Positions 18,741 to 27,359 of a stretch of 64,000 bases of DNA are shown here, piece after piece. The notes under the pieces are model-generated. The model made no database searches. It had not been told where the DNA came from and was given only the letters and a program-made list of their open reading frames with translations. The first letter of the stretch is position 1. The number at the start of each line of letters is the position of its first letter. A program made the position numbers and the translations under genes. Source of the stretch: JACCQS01 sp963766765 (GTDB lineage: Bacteria; Actinomycetota; Actinomycetes; Mycobacteriales; Geodermatophilaceae); the NCBI GenBank assembly GCA_963766765.1, contig CAVYBR010000014.1, forward strand, positions 372,001 through 436,000, given 5' to 3'.

Positions 18741-19757
18741 ATGGCAAGGAGCTTTTGGCGGCCGGCGTTGGCGACATTGCTGCTTTTGGCCGGCGCCGCG
18801 GCGCCGGCGCAGCGCGACGCGGCCGGGGAAGCGTTCGCGGTCATGCAGGGCCGCTACCAGCGGATGGTGGCGGCCGGCCACCGCCTCGCCGTCGCCGGGC
18901 TCGATCTGTGCGCGGACCGCGAATGGCTTCCCGGCCTCGCCTTGCACGACGCTCGCAATATGACGCCGATCTCCGGCCGGCGGCGATTCGCGTCTTCGCC
19001 TTCGCCGCCGGGCCGGGCGTGCTGGCGCTCGCCCCCGGCGGACCGGCCGAACGCGCCGGCCTGCGGCTGAACGACGTCCTGGTCGGCGTCGACGGCCGGG
19101 CGCTGCCGCGCGCCGCGCCCGCGCGGAGCGGATCCTTCGAGCAGATGGAGCGGATCCTCGCGATGCGTCGACCAGGGCTTTGCCGACGGTGCGGGCCGAG
19201 CTCGCCGTCCAGCGCGGCGGCGAGCGGCTGGTCGTGCCGGTCCGCGCCGAGCAGGGCTGCGCGAGCCGCTTCCAGCTGTGTCGAGGGGAGCCGGCGCAAC
19301 GCGCGGGCCGACGGCCGCTACGTCCAGGTGACGACGGCGATCGCGGCCTATGCCGCCGATGACGAGGAGCTGGCCGCCGTGCTCGCCCACGAGCTCGCCC
19401 ATAATGTCCTGCGCCACCGGGTCCGCCTCGACGCGGCGAACGTTGCGCGCGGCTTCTTCGGCAATTTCGGGCGCAATGCCCGGCTGATCCGCGAGACCGA
19501 GGCCGAGGCGGACCGGCTCGAGCGTCTACCTGCTCGAGCGCGCCGGCTATGATCCGGAGGCGGCGGTCCGCTTCTTCTCGCGCCTCGGGCGGAGCGGATT
19601 GAACTTCCTCGGCAGCGCCACCCATCCCAATTGGGGCCGCCGCGTCGCCTCGATGCGCGCGGAGATCGCGGCGATCCGCCGCGCGCGGGCGGCGGGCGAG
19701 CCGGTGCCCGCTTCCCGGCCGCCGGCACCGGTTTCGCCGCGTCTCGAGCGACCCTGA
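18741..19757 (+). CDS. Periplasmic M48-like metalloprotease with PDZ domain, frameshifted
   Basis: ATG 18741 follows a GGAAG site and opens a signal peptide (ARSFWRPALATLLLLAGAAAPAQ). A PDZ-like segment follows (GVLALAPGGPAERAGLRLNDVLVGVDG), then the zinc protease site LAAVLAHELAHNVLRHR (HEXXH). Downstream come a glutamate-rich ETEAEADR and YLLERAGYDPEAAVRFFSRL, which match the M48 third-ligand region. Frameshifts near 18965, 19170, 19290 and 19530 interrupt it. It is probably a periplasmic quality-control protease. It converges with the phosphatase gene, with one base between the stops. Confidence 0.75.
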
Positions 19758-19758
19758 T

Positions 19759-20525
19759 TCAGGTCGACAGGAACCAGCGCTCGTTGCCTTCGAGGCCGAG
19801 CGCGGTCAGCCGGCCGCTGGCGAAGGCGCCGGTGTCGATGCCGATCCGGTTCGGCCTGAGATCGACATCGTCGGTGATGCTGTGGCCGTGGACGACCATC
19901 TTGCCGAAGCTGTCGCGATGGTTGAGGAAATCCTCGCGGATCCAGTAAAGGTCGCTGGTCGCCTGGTCCTCGAGCGCGATCCCCGGCCTGAGGCCGGCAT
20001 GGACGAACAGATAGTCGCCGATCTCGATCATCGTCTCGAAGCCGGCGAGGAAATCGACATGGGCGGCGGGCACCCGCTCCGGCAGCAAAGCGGCCAGCGC
20101 CTCATAATCGAGGTCGCGATATTCCGCCTCGGTGATGCCGTAGCTGAAGATGGTTTCGCGGCCGCCGATGCGGATCAGGAAGCGCAGCGCCCGCGGCGTC
20201 GCCCCGCGACGGCGCGCAGGAACACTTCCTCGTGATTGCCCATCAGGAAGCGGGCCGGCGTCGGCCCGTCGCGAAGCCCGAGCAGCCGCTCGACGACGCC
20301 GCGCGACTGCGGGCCGCGATCGACCAGGTCGCCGAGGAAGATGAGCTCGGTGCCGGCGCCGCGCCGCGGTCGCGGTCGTCCGCCGCGATCGCGTCGAGCA
20401 GCCGGTCGAGCAGGTCGAGCCGGCCGTGAATGTCGCCGACCGCATAGACGCGCCGTCCCGGCGGCACCTGCAAAGGTGCGGGGCTGCTGCCGGGAGACGA
20501 GATTGAGCAGGCTCTTCAGGGGCAT
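19759..20525 (-). CDS. Serine/threonine protein phosphatase (PPP-type metallophosphoesterase), frameshifted
   Basis: The metal-binding motifs appear in order: VYAVGDIHGRLDLLDRLL (GDxHG), IFLGDLVDRGPQSRGVVE (GDxVDRG), ARFLMGNHEEVFL (GNHE), YLFVHAGLRPG and MVVHGHSITDD. ATG 20525 was chosen because MPLKSLLNLV begins the family-like N-terminus. Three to four frameshifts split it (near 20465, 20340 and 20200). These small bacterial PPP enzymes dephosphorylate proteins or diadenosine polyphosphates. Its substrate is not indicated by the neighbours. Confidence 0.82.
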
Positions 20526-20688
20526 CTTTTCCGCAATCGCGCAGAGACTTGGGGCGGGCGCAGCAGATAGGCGCGCGGCGGGGCCGAGTTCAATCGGTGC
20601 GGCCGTCATCGCGCATCTTGATCGCGGCGAAACGGACGCTTATCCGGGACGGCCTGTCAACGGATCGGGGTTTTCTCGTTGAGTGAGA

Positions 20689-21340
20689 ATGGCTTTGCGC
20701 TGCCGCGATCCGCAGCGTCTCGTCTTCGCGCGAATCGCGGCGCGCGCTGGCGCTGCTCGCGGCATTGCTGCTTCGGCGCCTGGACGCCCGCCGCCGCCGC
20801 GGTCGAGATCGCCTTCTATTCGCGCGAGCTCGGCGGCAACAATTTCCCGCACGCCTTCATCGTGCTGCGCGGCACGCTCGACGCCGACCGGCGAGGCGGT
20901 CGATACCAGCTTCGGCTTCACCGCCAAGGCGATCACCCCGGCGATCCTGTTCGGCTCGGTCGCGGGCGAGGTGGTGGTCGAGAGGGCCGCGCCAGATCGC
21001 GCGCAGCGACCGGCAGTTCGCGCTGATGCTCCCGGACGAGCACTATCGGGCGGTGATGGCGGTGGTCGAGCGCTGGCGCAGCCGCGCCCAGCCTTCCTAC
21101 AATCTCAACCGCCGCAACTGCATCCACTTCGTCGCCGAGATCGCCGCAGGCGGTCGGCCTGCGGGTCGAGACGCCCGGCGGCTGATGAAGCGGCCGCGCT
21201 CGTTCCTGCAGCACGTGCGCAGCCGCAACCCGGGGCTCGGCGCCCGGCTGACCGCGCCGAATCTGCCGCCCGATTCGGCATTTGGGGGCTTCCGTCGTTC
21301 TGCTATGCATGCGGCTCTCTTGCAGGAAGAAGAGGGGTAG
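20689..21340 (+). CDS. Secreted hypothetical protein with an NC(x)HF motif, frameshifted
   Basis: ATG 20689 starts a charged lead and hydrophobic segment. The readable parts are VEIAFYSRELGGNNFPHAFIVLRG, FGFTAKAITPAILFGSVAGEVV and YNLNRRNCIHFVAEIA, joined across at least three frameshifts. The early histidine (FPHAF) and the late NC-x-HF could form a cysteine-histidine pair like that in NlpC/P60 or LRAT-type hydrolases. That is an inference from motif order only. The gene precedes the two-partner secretion pair, and its end at 21340 is uncertain because of shifts. I do not recognise a named family. Confidence 0.5.
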
Positions 21341-21348
21341 CCAGGGGC

Positions 21349-23197
21349 ATGGCCTTAGGCGGGCCGGCCGAGAGCGCGATCCGAGCGAGCGCGGCGCGCC
21401 GCTCGACGCGGCCTGTCGCGCCGCTGCCGCATCGGCCTGGCCGCGGGCTGCGCCCGGCTGCGCCGCCAGCGGCCGCAGCGCAGGCGCCGACGGCGCCGAC
21501 CCGCGAGGAGATCGAGCGCCGCCGTCCACCGAGCGGATCGGCCGCCGCACCGGCCCGGCTGACCGTCGAGGGCGGCGTCGAACGGGCGCCCTGCGCGCTC
21601 GACCGGCCCGAATATCAGGACATCCGCTTCACCCTCACCGACGCCGTCTTCGACGATCTTGCGCGGTCTTCCGCGCAGCAGGAGCTGCGGCCCGCCTTCG
21701 CGGCCCTATCTGGGCCGCGAGCATCCGGTCGCCATGGTCTGCGAGATTCGCGACCGCGCCGCCGCGATCCTGCGCAAGGCCGGCTATATCGCCGCGGTCG
21801 AGGTGCCTGAGCAGCGGATCGACGACGGCATCGTCCGCTTCCGGGTGCTGATGGCGCGGCTGGTCGGCCTGCGCGTGCGCGGCGAGGCCGGCCGGTCCGA
21901 GCGGGCGATCGCCGCGCTATCTCCAGCGGCTCACCGAGCGGGAGGTGTTCAACCGCTTCGAGGCCGAACGCTATCTGCTGCTCGCCGGCGATCTGCCCGG
22001 CTACGACGTCCGGCTGGCGCTGCGCTCGGCCGGCCGCGCGCGCGGCGAGGTGATCGGCGAGGTCACTGTCGCCCGCACGCCGGCCCTGGCTCGACGTCAC
22101 CGTCCAGAATCTGGGCTCGCGCGAGCTCGGCCGCTGGGGCGCGCTGCTGCGCGGCCAGTTCTACGGCCTGACCGGGCTCGGCGACCGCACCACGCTTCGC
22201 CTTGTTCACCACCGCCGACATCGCCGAGCAGCAGACGCTCCAGCTCGCCCACGATTTCCGGCTCGGCAGCGAGGGCCTCGCGATCGGCGGCCAGCTCACT
22301 TATGCCTGGGCGCGGCCCGGACCTCGGCGATCCCGGCGATCGACATCGGCTCGCGCACCTTGTTCGCGACGCTGGAGGCGAGCTACCCGTTCGTCCGCCG
22401 CCAGGCGCGGACCCTGCGCGGCGCCGTCGGCCTCGACATCGTCGACCAGGACATCGATTTCAACGGCCTCGCGCTCAACCGCGACCGGCTCCGCGTCGCC
22501 TTCGCGCGGCTCGATTTCGAACGCGCTCGGCCTCGCCGGCGACCGGCGCTACACGCCGGCCGAGCCGCGTCTGGCGGCTCAGCGCGTCGGCCGAGCTTGC
22601 GCCAGGGGCTCGACCTGCTCGGCGCCAGCCCGGGCTGCGGGCCGCTGCTCGCCGCCTGCCTCGCGCCCGGCGCGGTGCCGCCGACCCGCTTCGAGGGCGA
22701 TCCGACCGCGACCGTGCTGCGCGGCGGCGCTCTACGGCGAGTTCCGGCCGGTGCCGCGCGGTCACCTTCGCGCTCGGCGCTCGCGGCCAGTATAGCGGCG
22801 ACCCGCTGCTCAGCTTCGAGGAATTCTCCGGCCGGCAATTACAGCGTCGGCCGCGGCTACGATCCCGGCACCCTGCTCGGCGACAGCGGCGTCGGCCTCC
22901 AGGCCGAGCTGCGCTTCGGCAGCGCTCTATCCGGCGCGCGCCGACCGAGTTCGCCTTCGAACCTTATCGTCTTCTTCGATCAGGCCTGGGTGTGGAACGA
23001 GGACCGGCTGTTCGCGCTGCCGCCGCCAGGAGCTGAGCTCGATCGGCGCCGGCGTGCGCGCCGCTTATGGCGACCGCTTCCGGCTCGACGTGCTGGTCGC
23101 CGAGCCGCTCGACCGCGCCGGGCTGGCGGCGCGGCGCGGCGAACCGCGCCTCTTGGTCTCGCTCACCGCCCGCCTGTGGCCATGGAGGTCCCGATGA
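21349..23197 (+). CDS. ShlB/FhaC/HecB-family outer-membrane transporter (TpsB), frameshifted
   Basis: The protein begins with a proline/alanine-rich lead and a PTREEIERR region. POTRA-like segments follow (YLGREHPVAMVCEIRDRAAAI, then ERYLLLAGDLPGYDVRLAL), then a 16-strand beta-barrel portion. The barrel contains GNYSVGRGYDPGTLLGDSGV, which matches the conserved VRGY-type motif, and ends in VSLTARLWPW with a terminal aromatic region. TpsB proteins translocate a TpsA partner across the outer membrane. Ten or more frameshifts occur. ATG 21349 has a purine-rich site before it. The stop overlaps the start of the TpsA gene (ATGA), as expected for a two-partner system. Confidence 0.82.
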
Positions 23198-23512
23198 TCG
23201 TCCGCGATCCGTTCAGCGCAGCTTCGTCGCGGCCGGGCCTCGGGCCGGCGCGCCGGGCGCTGCTCGTCGGCTGCGCCGTGGGCGGGCTGTGCGTCGCCGC
23301 CCCTTATGCGCGGGTCGATGCCCAAGCCTTCAACGCGGACCCGAAGACCTTCGCCGGCACCGTCGCCTACGACCGCGCAACGCCGGGGATCGAGCGGGTC
23401 ATCGTCGAAACGTCGACCGCGATCGTCAACTGGACGCCCAATGTCGCCGGCAATCCGATCAACTTCCTGCCGGGGCCACCTTCGTCTCGCGCGGCGTGAC
23501 GGTCGTCGAAAC
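23194..23512 (+). CDS. Two-partner secretion exoprotein (TpsA), N-terminal fragment
   Basis: ATG 23194 has GGAGG six bases upstream. A long signal peptide (ARRALLVGCAVGGLCVAAP) leads into AQAFNADPKTFAGTVAYDR and IVNWTPN...NFLP. This is the beta-helix N-terminal secretion-domain style of sphingomonad TPS exoproteins (AF-x-P...INWTP). Only about 105 residues are present before the sequence changes to another genome near 23512. Full-length relatives have thousands of residues. Confidence 0.7.
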
Positions 23513-23525
23513 GGCATCACGTCCG
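23500..23525. other. Seam 2: sphingomonad-like sequence to a third genome
   Basis: The plus-strand TpsA frame is lost within 30 bases of the point where a minus-strand LpxA frame is lost (its last readable block is DVMPF). Local GC content and codon use fall to the right. Both genes are truncated mid-protein, with no mobile-element boundary visible. Confidence 0.72.
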
Positions 23526-24035
23526 GGCGACCACCCGGACCCCCACAATGGCATGCCGCCCGATCCGGCAGAATACCGTGCACGCCGGAGTGAGCGCTGA
23601 TCACTGCCCAGTCACCGACAACTACGTGCCCGCCGAGGGTTGCCCGATGCCCAACACGCAATGTGACCCCGAACTTCACGTCGTGCGCGACATGCGTATA
23701 CGCCATCAGCAGGTTGTCATCGCCGATTGACGTGACCAGGCCCCCGCCCGCCGTCCCCCGGTGAATTGTGACAAACTCGCGGATCTTGTTCCGCGAGCCG
23801 TCTGGTTTTGCTTTTGCCCCATACTTTAAGTCCTGTGAGGCCACTCCAACCGTTGAATAAGGATAGAATACGTTCTCCCCGCCGATTGAACTGGTCCTCG
23901 CAATACACATGCGCCTTCAATTCCGTGAGGGCGCCAATCGCCACTTCCGCCCCCACAACGCAATATGGCCCTATTGTGGCTGATTCTGTCGATCCGCGCC
24001 GCTGCATCGACTATCGCGGTCGGGTGAATCGGCAT
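23513..24035 (-). CDS. lpxA: UDP-N-acetylglucosamine acyltransferase, C-terminally truncated and frameshifted
   Basis: ATG 24035 starts MPIHPTAIVDAAARID, the usual LpxA opening. Hexapeptide repeats follow: IGPYCVVGAEVAIGALTELKAHV, VFYPYSTVGVASQDLKY, and the acyl-chain region IREFVTIHRGTAGGG, then DDNLLMAYTHVAHDVKFG with the catalytic histidine. LpxA adds the first acyl chain in lipid A synthesis, so the source is Gram-negative. The protein is cut at the seam after DVMPF, losing about 70 C-terminal residues. Shifts lie near 23985, 23900 and 23590. It begins 5 bases after the fabZ stop, the common fabZ-lpxA order. Confidence 0.88.
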
Positions 24036-24040
24036 CCGGT

Positions 24041-24480
24041 TCAGGCTGTTCTGCTGTCCGGGATCACGCACATCAGGGTGGCCTCGGCGACAACAACGCC
24101 GTCAACCGTTGCCTTGCCATGTATTTCGCAGATCGTCGTCTTCCAGTTGATCACGTTCATCTCGATCCGCAACTGATCGCCCGGCGAACCGGCCGGCGGA
24201 ACTTCGCCTCGTCCACTGACGCGAGCAGTACCAGCTTGCTGTGCCGGTCCGGGATCTCCTTCAGCACCAATATCCCGGCCACCTGGGCGATCCGCTCTCC
24301 GTTATCAGCACGCCCGGCATCACCGGATAGTCCGGGAAACGCCCGGAAGTAGGTGTCATTCGCCGTGACATTCTTGATTCCGACAATACGGAGAGGCTCC
24401 AGTTCCACGATCTGTTGACCATCAGGAACGGATACCGGCGGCAGGATGTCGCGAATCGCGTCGATATCCAAAATCGCCAT
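24041..24480 (-). CDS. fabZ: 3-hydroxyacyl-ACP dehydratase, frameshifted
   Basis: The start reads MAILDIDAIRDILP. The catalytic block YPFLMV and NVTANDTYFR follow, then PDYPVMPGVLITE with the catalytic glutamate, split between frames. MAQVAGILVLKEI-like sequence and PVSPGDQL-like sequence lead to VAEATLMCVIPD-like residues before the stop. FabZ dehydrates beta-hydroxyacyl-ACPs in fatty acid synthesis and competes with LpxA for the same substrate pool, which fits their adjacency. At least four frameshifts lie in 440 bases. Confidence 0.88.
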
Positions 24481-24572
24481 GTAAAATGCAGCGATTGTAA
24501 CAGTAGCATGGTATTCATTGACCCTGTGAAAACGCAGGTGTCACATTATCAGAATCATCGTAGTTCAGTCTG

Positions 24573-25190
24573 ATGCGAATCCCCAGCGATGACCCCGCCA
24601 GTGAAAATCGCTGCGTCGATCTCCTTTGCGACCTCCTCCAGGGCGAAGCCAAACTCACCCGCAAAAGGGTGGCCGATTCGGCGACCATCTCCTGGCCGAG
24701 TTTCTACTTCCTGGCCGCCGCAAGACCAGTCGGGTTTAGCGCTCTGGCCAGACAGTACCGAGCACCGTTTCGCCATCTTTCCGGCACGCTGCGCACACGC
24801 CTCTCTGATCGCCGATGGCCTGCTTTGGGGTCCCGGCGTCCTTGATATGAAGGTGGCGTGGCCTTTTTCATCTATGCGATGCGAACCCTCCGGGAACTTG
24901 ACGCGCCAGTCGCCAAACGCGTCGTGATGCAGCTCAATTCCGACCAGGAGGTCGGGTATACCTCTTCCCGCGCCTCGACCGAATCGATGGCGAGGAAGTT
25001 GGATCGTCTCGGTTGAACCCGGCACGGGGTTGCAAGAAAATCCAGAACCGCCCCGCAAAGGTGTCGGCGGCTACCGTGTGTCTGTGCGGGCGGGGAATCG
25101 GCGCCCACGCCGGGCTCTCGACTTTACCAACGGCGCCAACGCGATCTTGGAGCTTTCGCGGTCTTCACCATCGCCGGGTTGAGCACCTGC
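24573..25190 (+). CDS. M20-family metallopeptidase, truncated and frameshifted
   Basis: Readable pieces in order are VDLLCDLL, the loop before the first metal site, then LLWGPGVLDMK with the metal-bridging aspartate region. AMRTLRELDAPVAKRVVMQLNS, YRVSVR, then a HAGLDFTNGANAILEL dimerisation segment follow. This matches glutamate-carboxypeptidase-like M20 enzymes, which hydrolyse peptide or amide bonds with two zinc ions. The gene diverges from fabZ; the AT-rich 24481-24572 gap probably holds both promoters, although no exact boxes stand out. At least five shifts occur, and the frame is lost at seam 3 near 25190. Confidence 0.72.
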
Positions 25191-25200
25191 TCCCGGGCTT
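25183..25200. other. Seam 3: third genome to Streptomyces-like sequence
   Basis: The plus-strand M20 frame (FTIAGL) ends where a minus-strand sugar-binding lipoprotein (DAAPTGPAGKP) is cut at about residue 65-70. GC content rises sharply to the right and frameshifts disappear for the next 15 kb. That change in quality supports separate source sequences. Confidence 0.75.
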
Positions 25201-25404
25201 GCCGGCCGGGCCGGTGGGCGCGGCGTCCAGGAGCGCGAGCTGCTTGTCGTAGTCGGCCCGCACGAAGAACTTCGACTGCTTCCCGGTGCCCGACCCGGTG
25301 CCCGCGGAGGGCGACCTCGATGCGCCGGTGGTGGGCTCGTCGGTGGCGCAGCCGGCCAGCACCAGTAAGGTGCTCACGGCCAGCACCGTCATGGAATGCC
25401 TCAC
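25195..25404 (-). CDS. Sugar ABC transporter substrate-binding lipoprotein, N-terminal fragment
   Basis: About 70 residues remain. A lipoprotein signal peptide with lipobox VLAGC is followed by a serine/threonine/glycine linker (TTGASRSPSAGTGSGTG) and the first residues of the mature protein. GTG 25404 has AAGGGG just upstream; ATG 25392 is an alternative. The position directly after two RbsC-type permeases and an RbsA-type ATPase identifies it as the binding protein of that system. The rest is lost at seam 3. Confidence 0.75.
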
Positions 25405-25414
25405 TGAGTCCCCT

Positions 25415-26386
25415 TTATCTGGACGGGAAACGGAAGGACGCCGCCGCCACGGCGAACAGGATGATCGCGCCCTGGACGGTCGGTTTGAGGGCGCCGGAGA
25501 CGCCGTAGAAGTTCATGAGCGTGAAGAGCGTCTCGAGGGTCAGCGCGCCCAGCATCGCGCCGACGACCGAACCGCGGCCCCCGCCCAGAGCGACACCGCC
25601 GAGGACCGCCGCGGTGATCGCGCCGAACTCGAGGCCGGCACCGGCCTGGAACGACACTCCGCCGTACCCGCCGATGAGGACCGCCGCGAGCGTGGCGGCG
25701 AGTCCGCTGAGGACGAACGCCATGGTCTTGGCGCGCCACACGCGCACGCCGCTCAGCTCGGCGGTCCGCGGGTTGCCGCCGACGGCGACCAGGGTGCGGC
25801 CGAAGTCCGAACGCGTCAGCACCAGCGCCAGAGCGGCCGCCGCCAGCAGGATGACCAGGGCGTACGGTATCCGTCCCAGCGCGGGCACGTCCTCGAACCC
25901 CGACCGACCGAGTCGGCGGAACTCCTCGGAGAGGCCGCCCTTCGGGGCACCGTTGGACCACAGGTACACGGCACCGACGAGGATCAGGAACATCCCGAGG
26001 GTCGTGATGAACGACGGCACCCGCAGCCGCGTGGTGACGAGGCCGTTGACGAGGCCGACGGCGATGCCGAACGCGAGCAGGAGCACGACGACAGGCCAGC
26101 CGGCCGATGGATCGCTGTCGATCAGCCGGGCGGCGATGACCACCTGCGCGGTGACCAGAGAGCCGACGGACAGGTCCAACTCGCCGGAGACGATCACGAA
26201 GTACTGGCCGGCGGCGAGCAGGACGATCGGCGCGGAGCGGCCGAGGAACGACATCAGCGACGGCGGTGAGAGGAAGTCCGGTTGGCGGGCGGTCAGCAGA
26301 ACCAGCAACACCGCCAGGATCACGATGATCGGTGCGAGACTGCCGGAGCGGAACTCGAGGAGCCGCAGTGGGCGCGCGATCCGCAT
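25415..26386 (-). CDS. RbsC-type sugar ABC transporter permease
   Basis: The 323-residue polytopic protein has the hallmark GELDLSVGSLVTAQV near residue 70, the family's conserved S-G-x-x-DLSVG motif. Late GGVALGGGRGSVVGAMLGAL and LMNFYGVSG regions complete the BPD_transp_2 pattern. It forms half of the membrane channel for ribose/xylose/galactose-type uptake. Its start lies one base after the stop of the other permease, so the two are co-translated. The likely sugar is a pentose or hexose, but the substrate-binding protein is cut and gives no further help. Confidence 0.88.
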   Translation of the reverse strand: MRIARPLRLLEFRSGSLAPIIVILAVLLVLLTARQPDFLSPPSLMSFLGRSAPIVLLAAGQYFVIVSGELDLSVGSLVTAQVVIAARLIDSDPSAGWPVVVLLLAFGIAVGLVNGLVTTRLRVPSFITTLGMFLILVGAVYLWSNGAPKGGLSEEFRRLGRSGFEDVPALGRIPYALVILLAAAALALVLTRSDFGRTLVAVGGNPRTAELSGVRVWRAKTMAFVLSGLAATLAAVLIGGYGGVSFQAGAGLEFGAITAAVLGGVALGGGRGSVVGAMLGALTLETLFTLMNFYGVSGALKPTVQGAIILFAVAAASFRFPSR

Positions 26387-26387
26387 G

Positions 26388-27359
26388 CTATGACGCCTTT
26401 CGCATCGCCCGGCGGGCGTAGACGGCGACCGCCGCGATGATGATCACGCCACGGATCACCTGCTTGAAGAACACGTCGGCCTCGAGCTGGTTGAAGATGG
26501 CGTCGATGCTCGCGAGCAGCAGTACGCCGCCGACCGTGCCGACGACGCCGCCGCGCCCGCCGGCCAGGGCGGTGCCGCCGAGCACCACCGCGGCGATCGA
26601 CTCCAGGTCGTACAGTCCCTCGGTGCCCACCCTCGGTGCGCCGGCGCCGAGCCGACTGGCGAGGTAGACCCCGGCGAGACCGGCGCAGAGGGCGCACAGC
26701 ACATGGGCGGTGACGAGGACCCGGCTGCCCTGCACGCCGGAGAGCCGGGCGACCTCCGGGTCACCGCCCACGGCGATCAGGTGATGGCCGAAGCGGGTGC
26801 GCGCCAGCACGAACCAGGCCGCGGCGGCGACGGCGAGCAGCAGCAGGAACGACAGCGGCACCGGGCCGATGCGCTGATACCCCAGGCCCTGCACCAGGGC
26901 GGGTGCGGTCTTGCCGGCCGGGCCGTCGTATCCGTTGTCGAGGTATCCCTTCAGCAGCAGTCCGACGCCGACGGTCGCGATGAAGGGATTGATCCGCGCC
27001 GTGGTGACGAGCAGGCCGTTGACGAGGCCGATCGCGCTGCTGACGGCGAGCGTCAGGCCGATCGCCGGCAGCAGCGCACCGTCGTCACCGGCCATGGTCT
27101 CGGCGGCGACGAGGGTGCTCAGGCTGACCACGTACGCCACGGACAGGTCCAGCGAGCCCCCGACGACGACCAGCGTCTGGCCGACCGCGACGAGGCCCAG
27201 ACCGGCGGCGACGTGCAGCAGACTCACCGTCGTCGGCAGGCTGAACAGCCGGCCGCCATCGACCGTGACGACGAGCCAACCGATCGCCAGGGTGAGGACC
27301 AGGGCGACGAACACGCCGGGCGGGGTCCGCCGGGCCGGCAGGGACAGCGCGCCGCTCAT
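26388..27359 (-). CDS. RbsC-type sugar ABC transporter permease, second copy
   Basis: This is a 323-residue paralogue of the next gene, with GGSLDLSVAYVVSLSTLVAAE, NPFIATVGVGLLLKGYLDNGY and VVLGGTALAGGRGGVVGTVGG. Two different permeases suggest a heterodimeric channel, as seen in several actinomycete sugar importers. ATG 27359 overlaps the ATPase stop (ATGA). The larger open frame upstream is a shadow of the ATPase gene. Confidence 0.88.
   Translation of the reverse strand: MSGALSLPARRTPPGVFVALVLTLAIGWLVVTVDGGRLFSLPTTVSLLHVAAGLGLVAVGQTLVVVGGSLDLSVAYVVSLSTLVAAETMAGDDGALLPAIGLTLAVSSAIGLVNGLLVTTARINPFIATVGVGLLLKGYLDNGYDGPAGKTAPALVQGLGYQRIGPVPLSFLLLLAVAAAAWFVLARTRFGHHLIAVGGDPEVARLSGVQGSRVLVTAHVLCALCAGLAGVYLASRLGAGAPRVGTEGLYDLESIAAVVLGGTALAGGRGGVVGTVGGVLLLASIDAIFNQLEADVFFKQVIRGVIIIAAVAVYARRAMRKAS

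Noticed and set aside
24481..24572. Sigma70-like promoter with TTGACC and CATTAT in the fabZ/M20 gap
   Set aside because: The spacing is about 20 bases, too long for a confident call in a stretch with many sequence errors.
6885..25190. Genomic island of Gram-negative genes transferred into an actinomycete
   Set aside because: The borders cut genes on both sides, two different donor types abut, error density changes at the border, and housekeeping genes (fabZ, lpxA) are included. A chimeric assembly explains this better.
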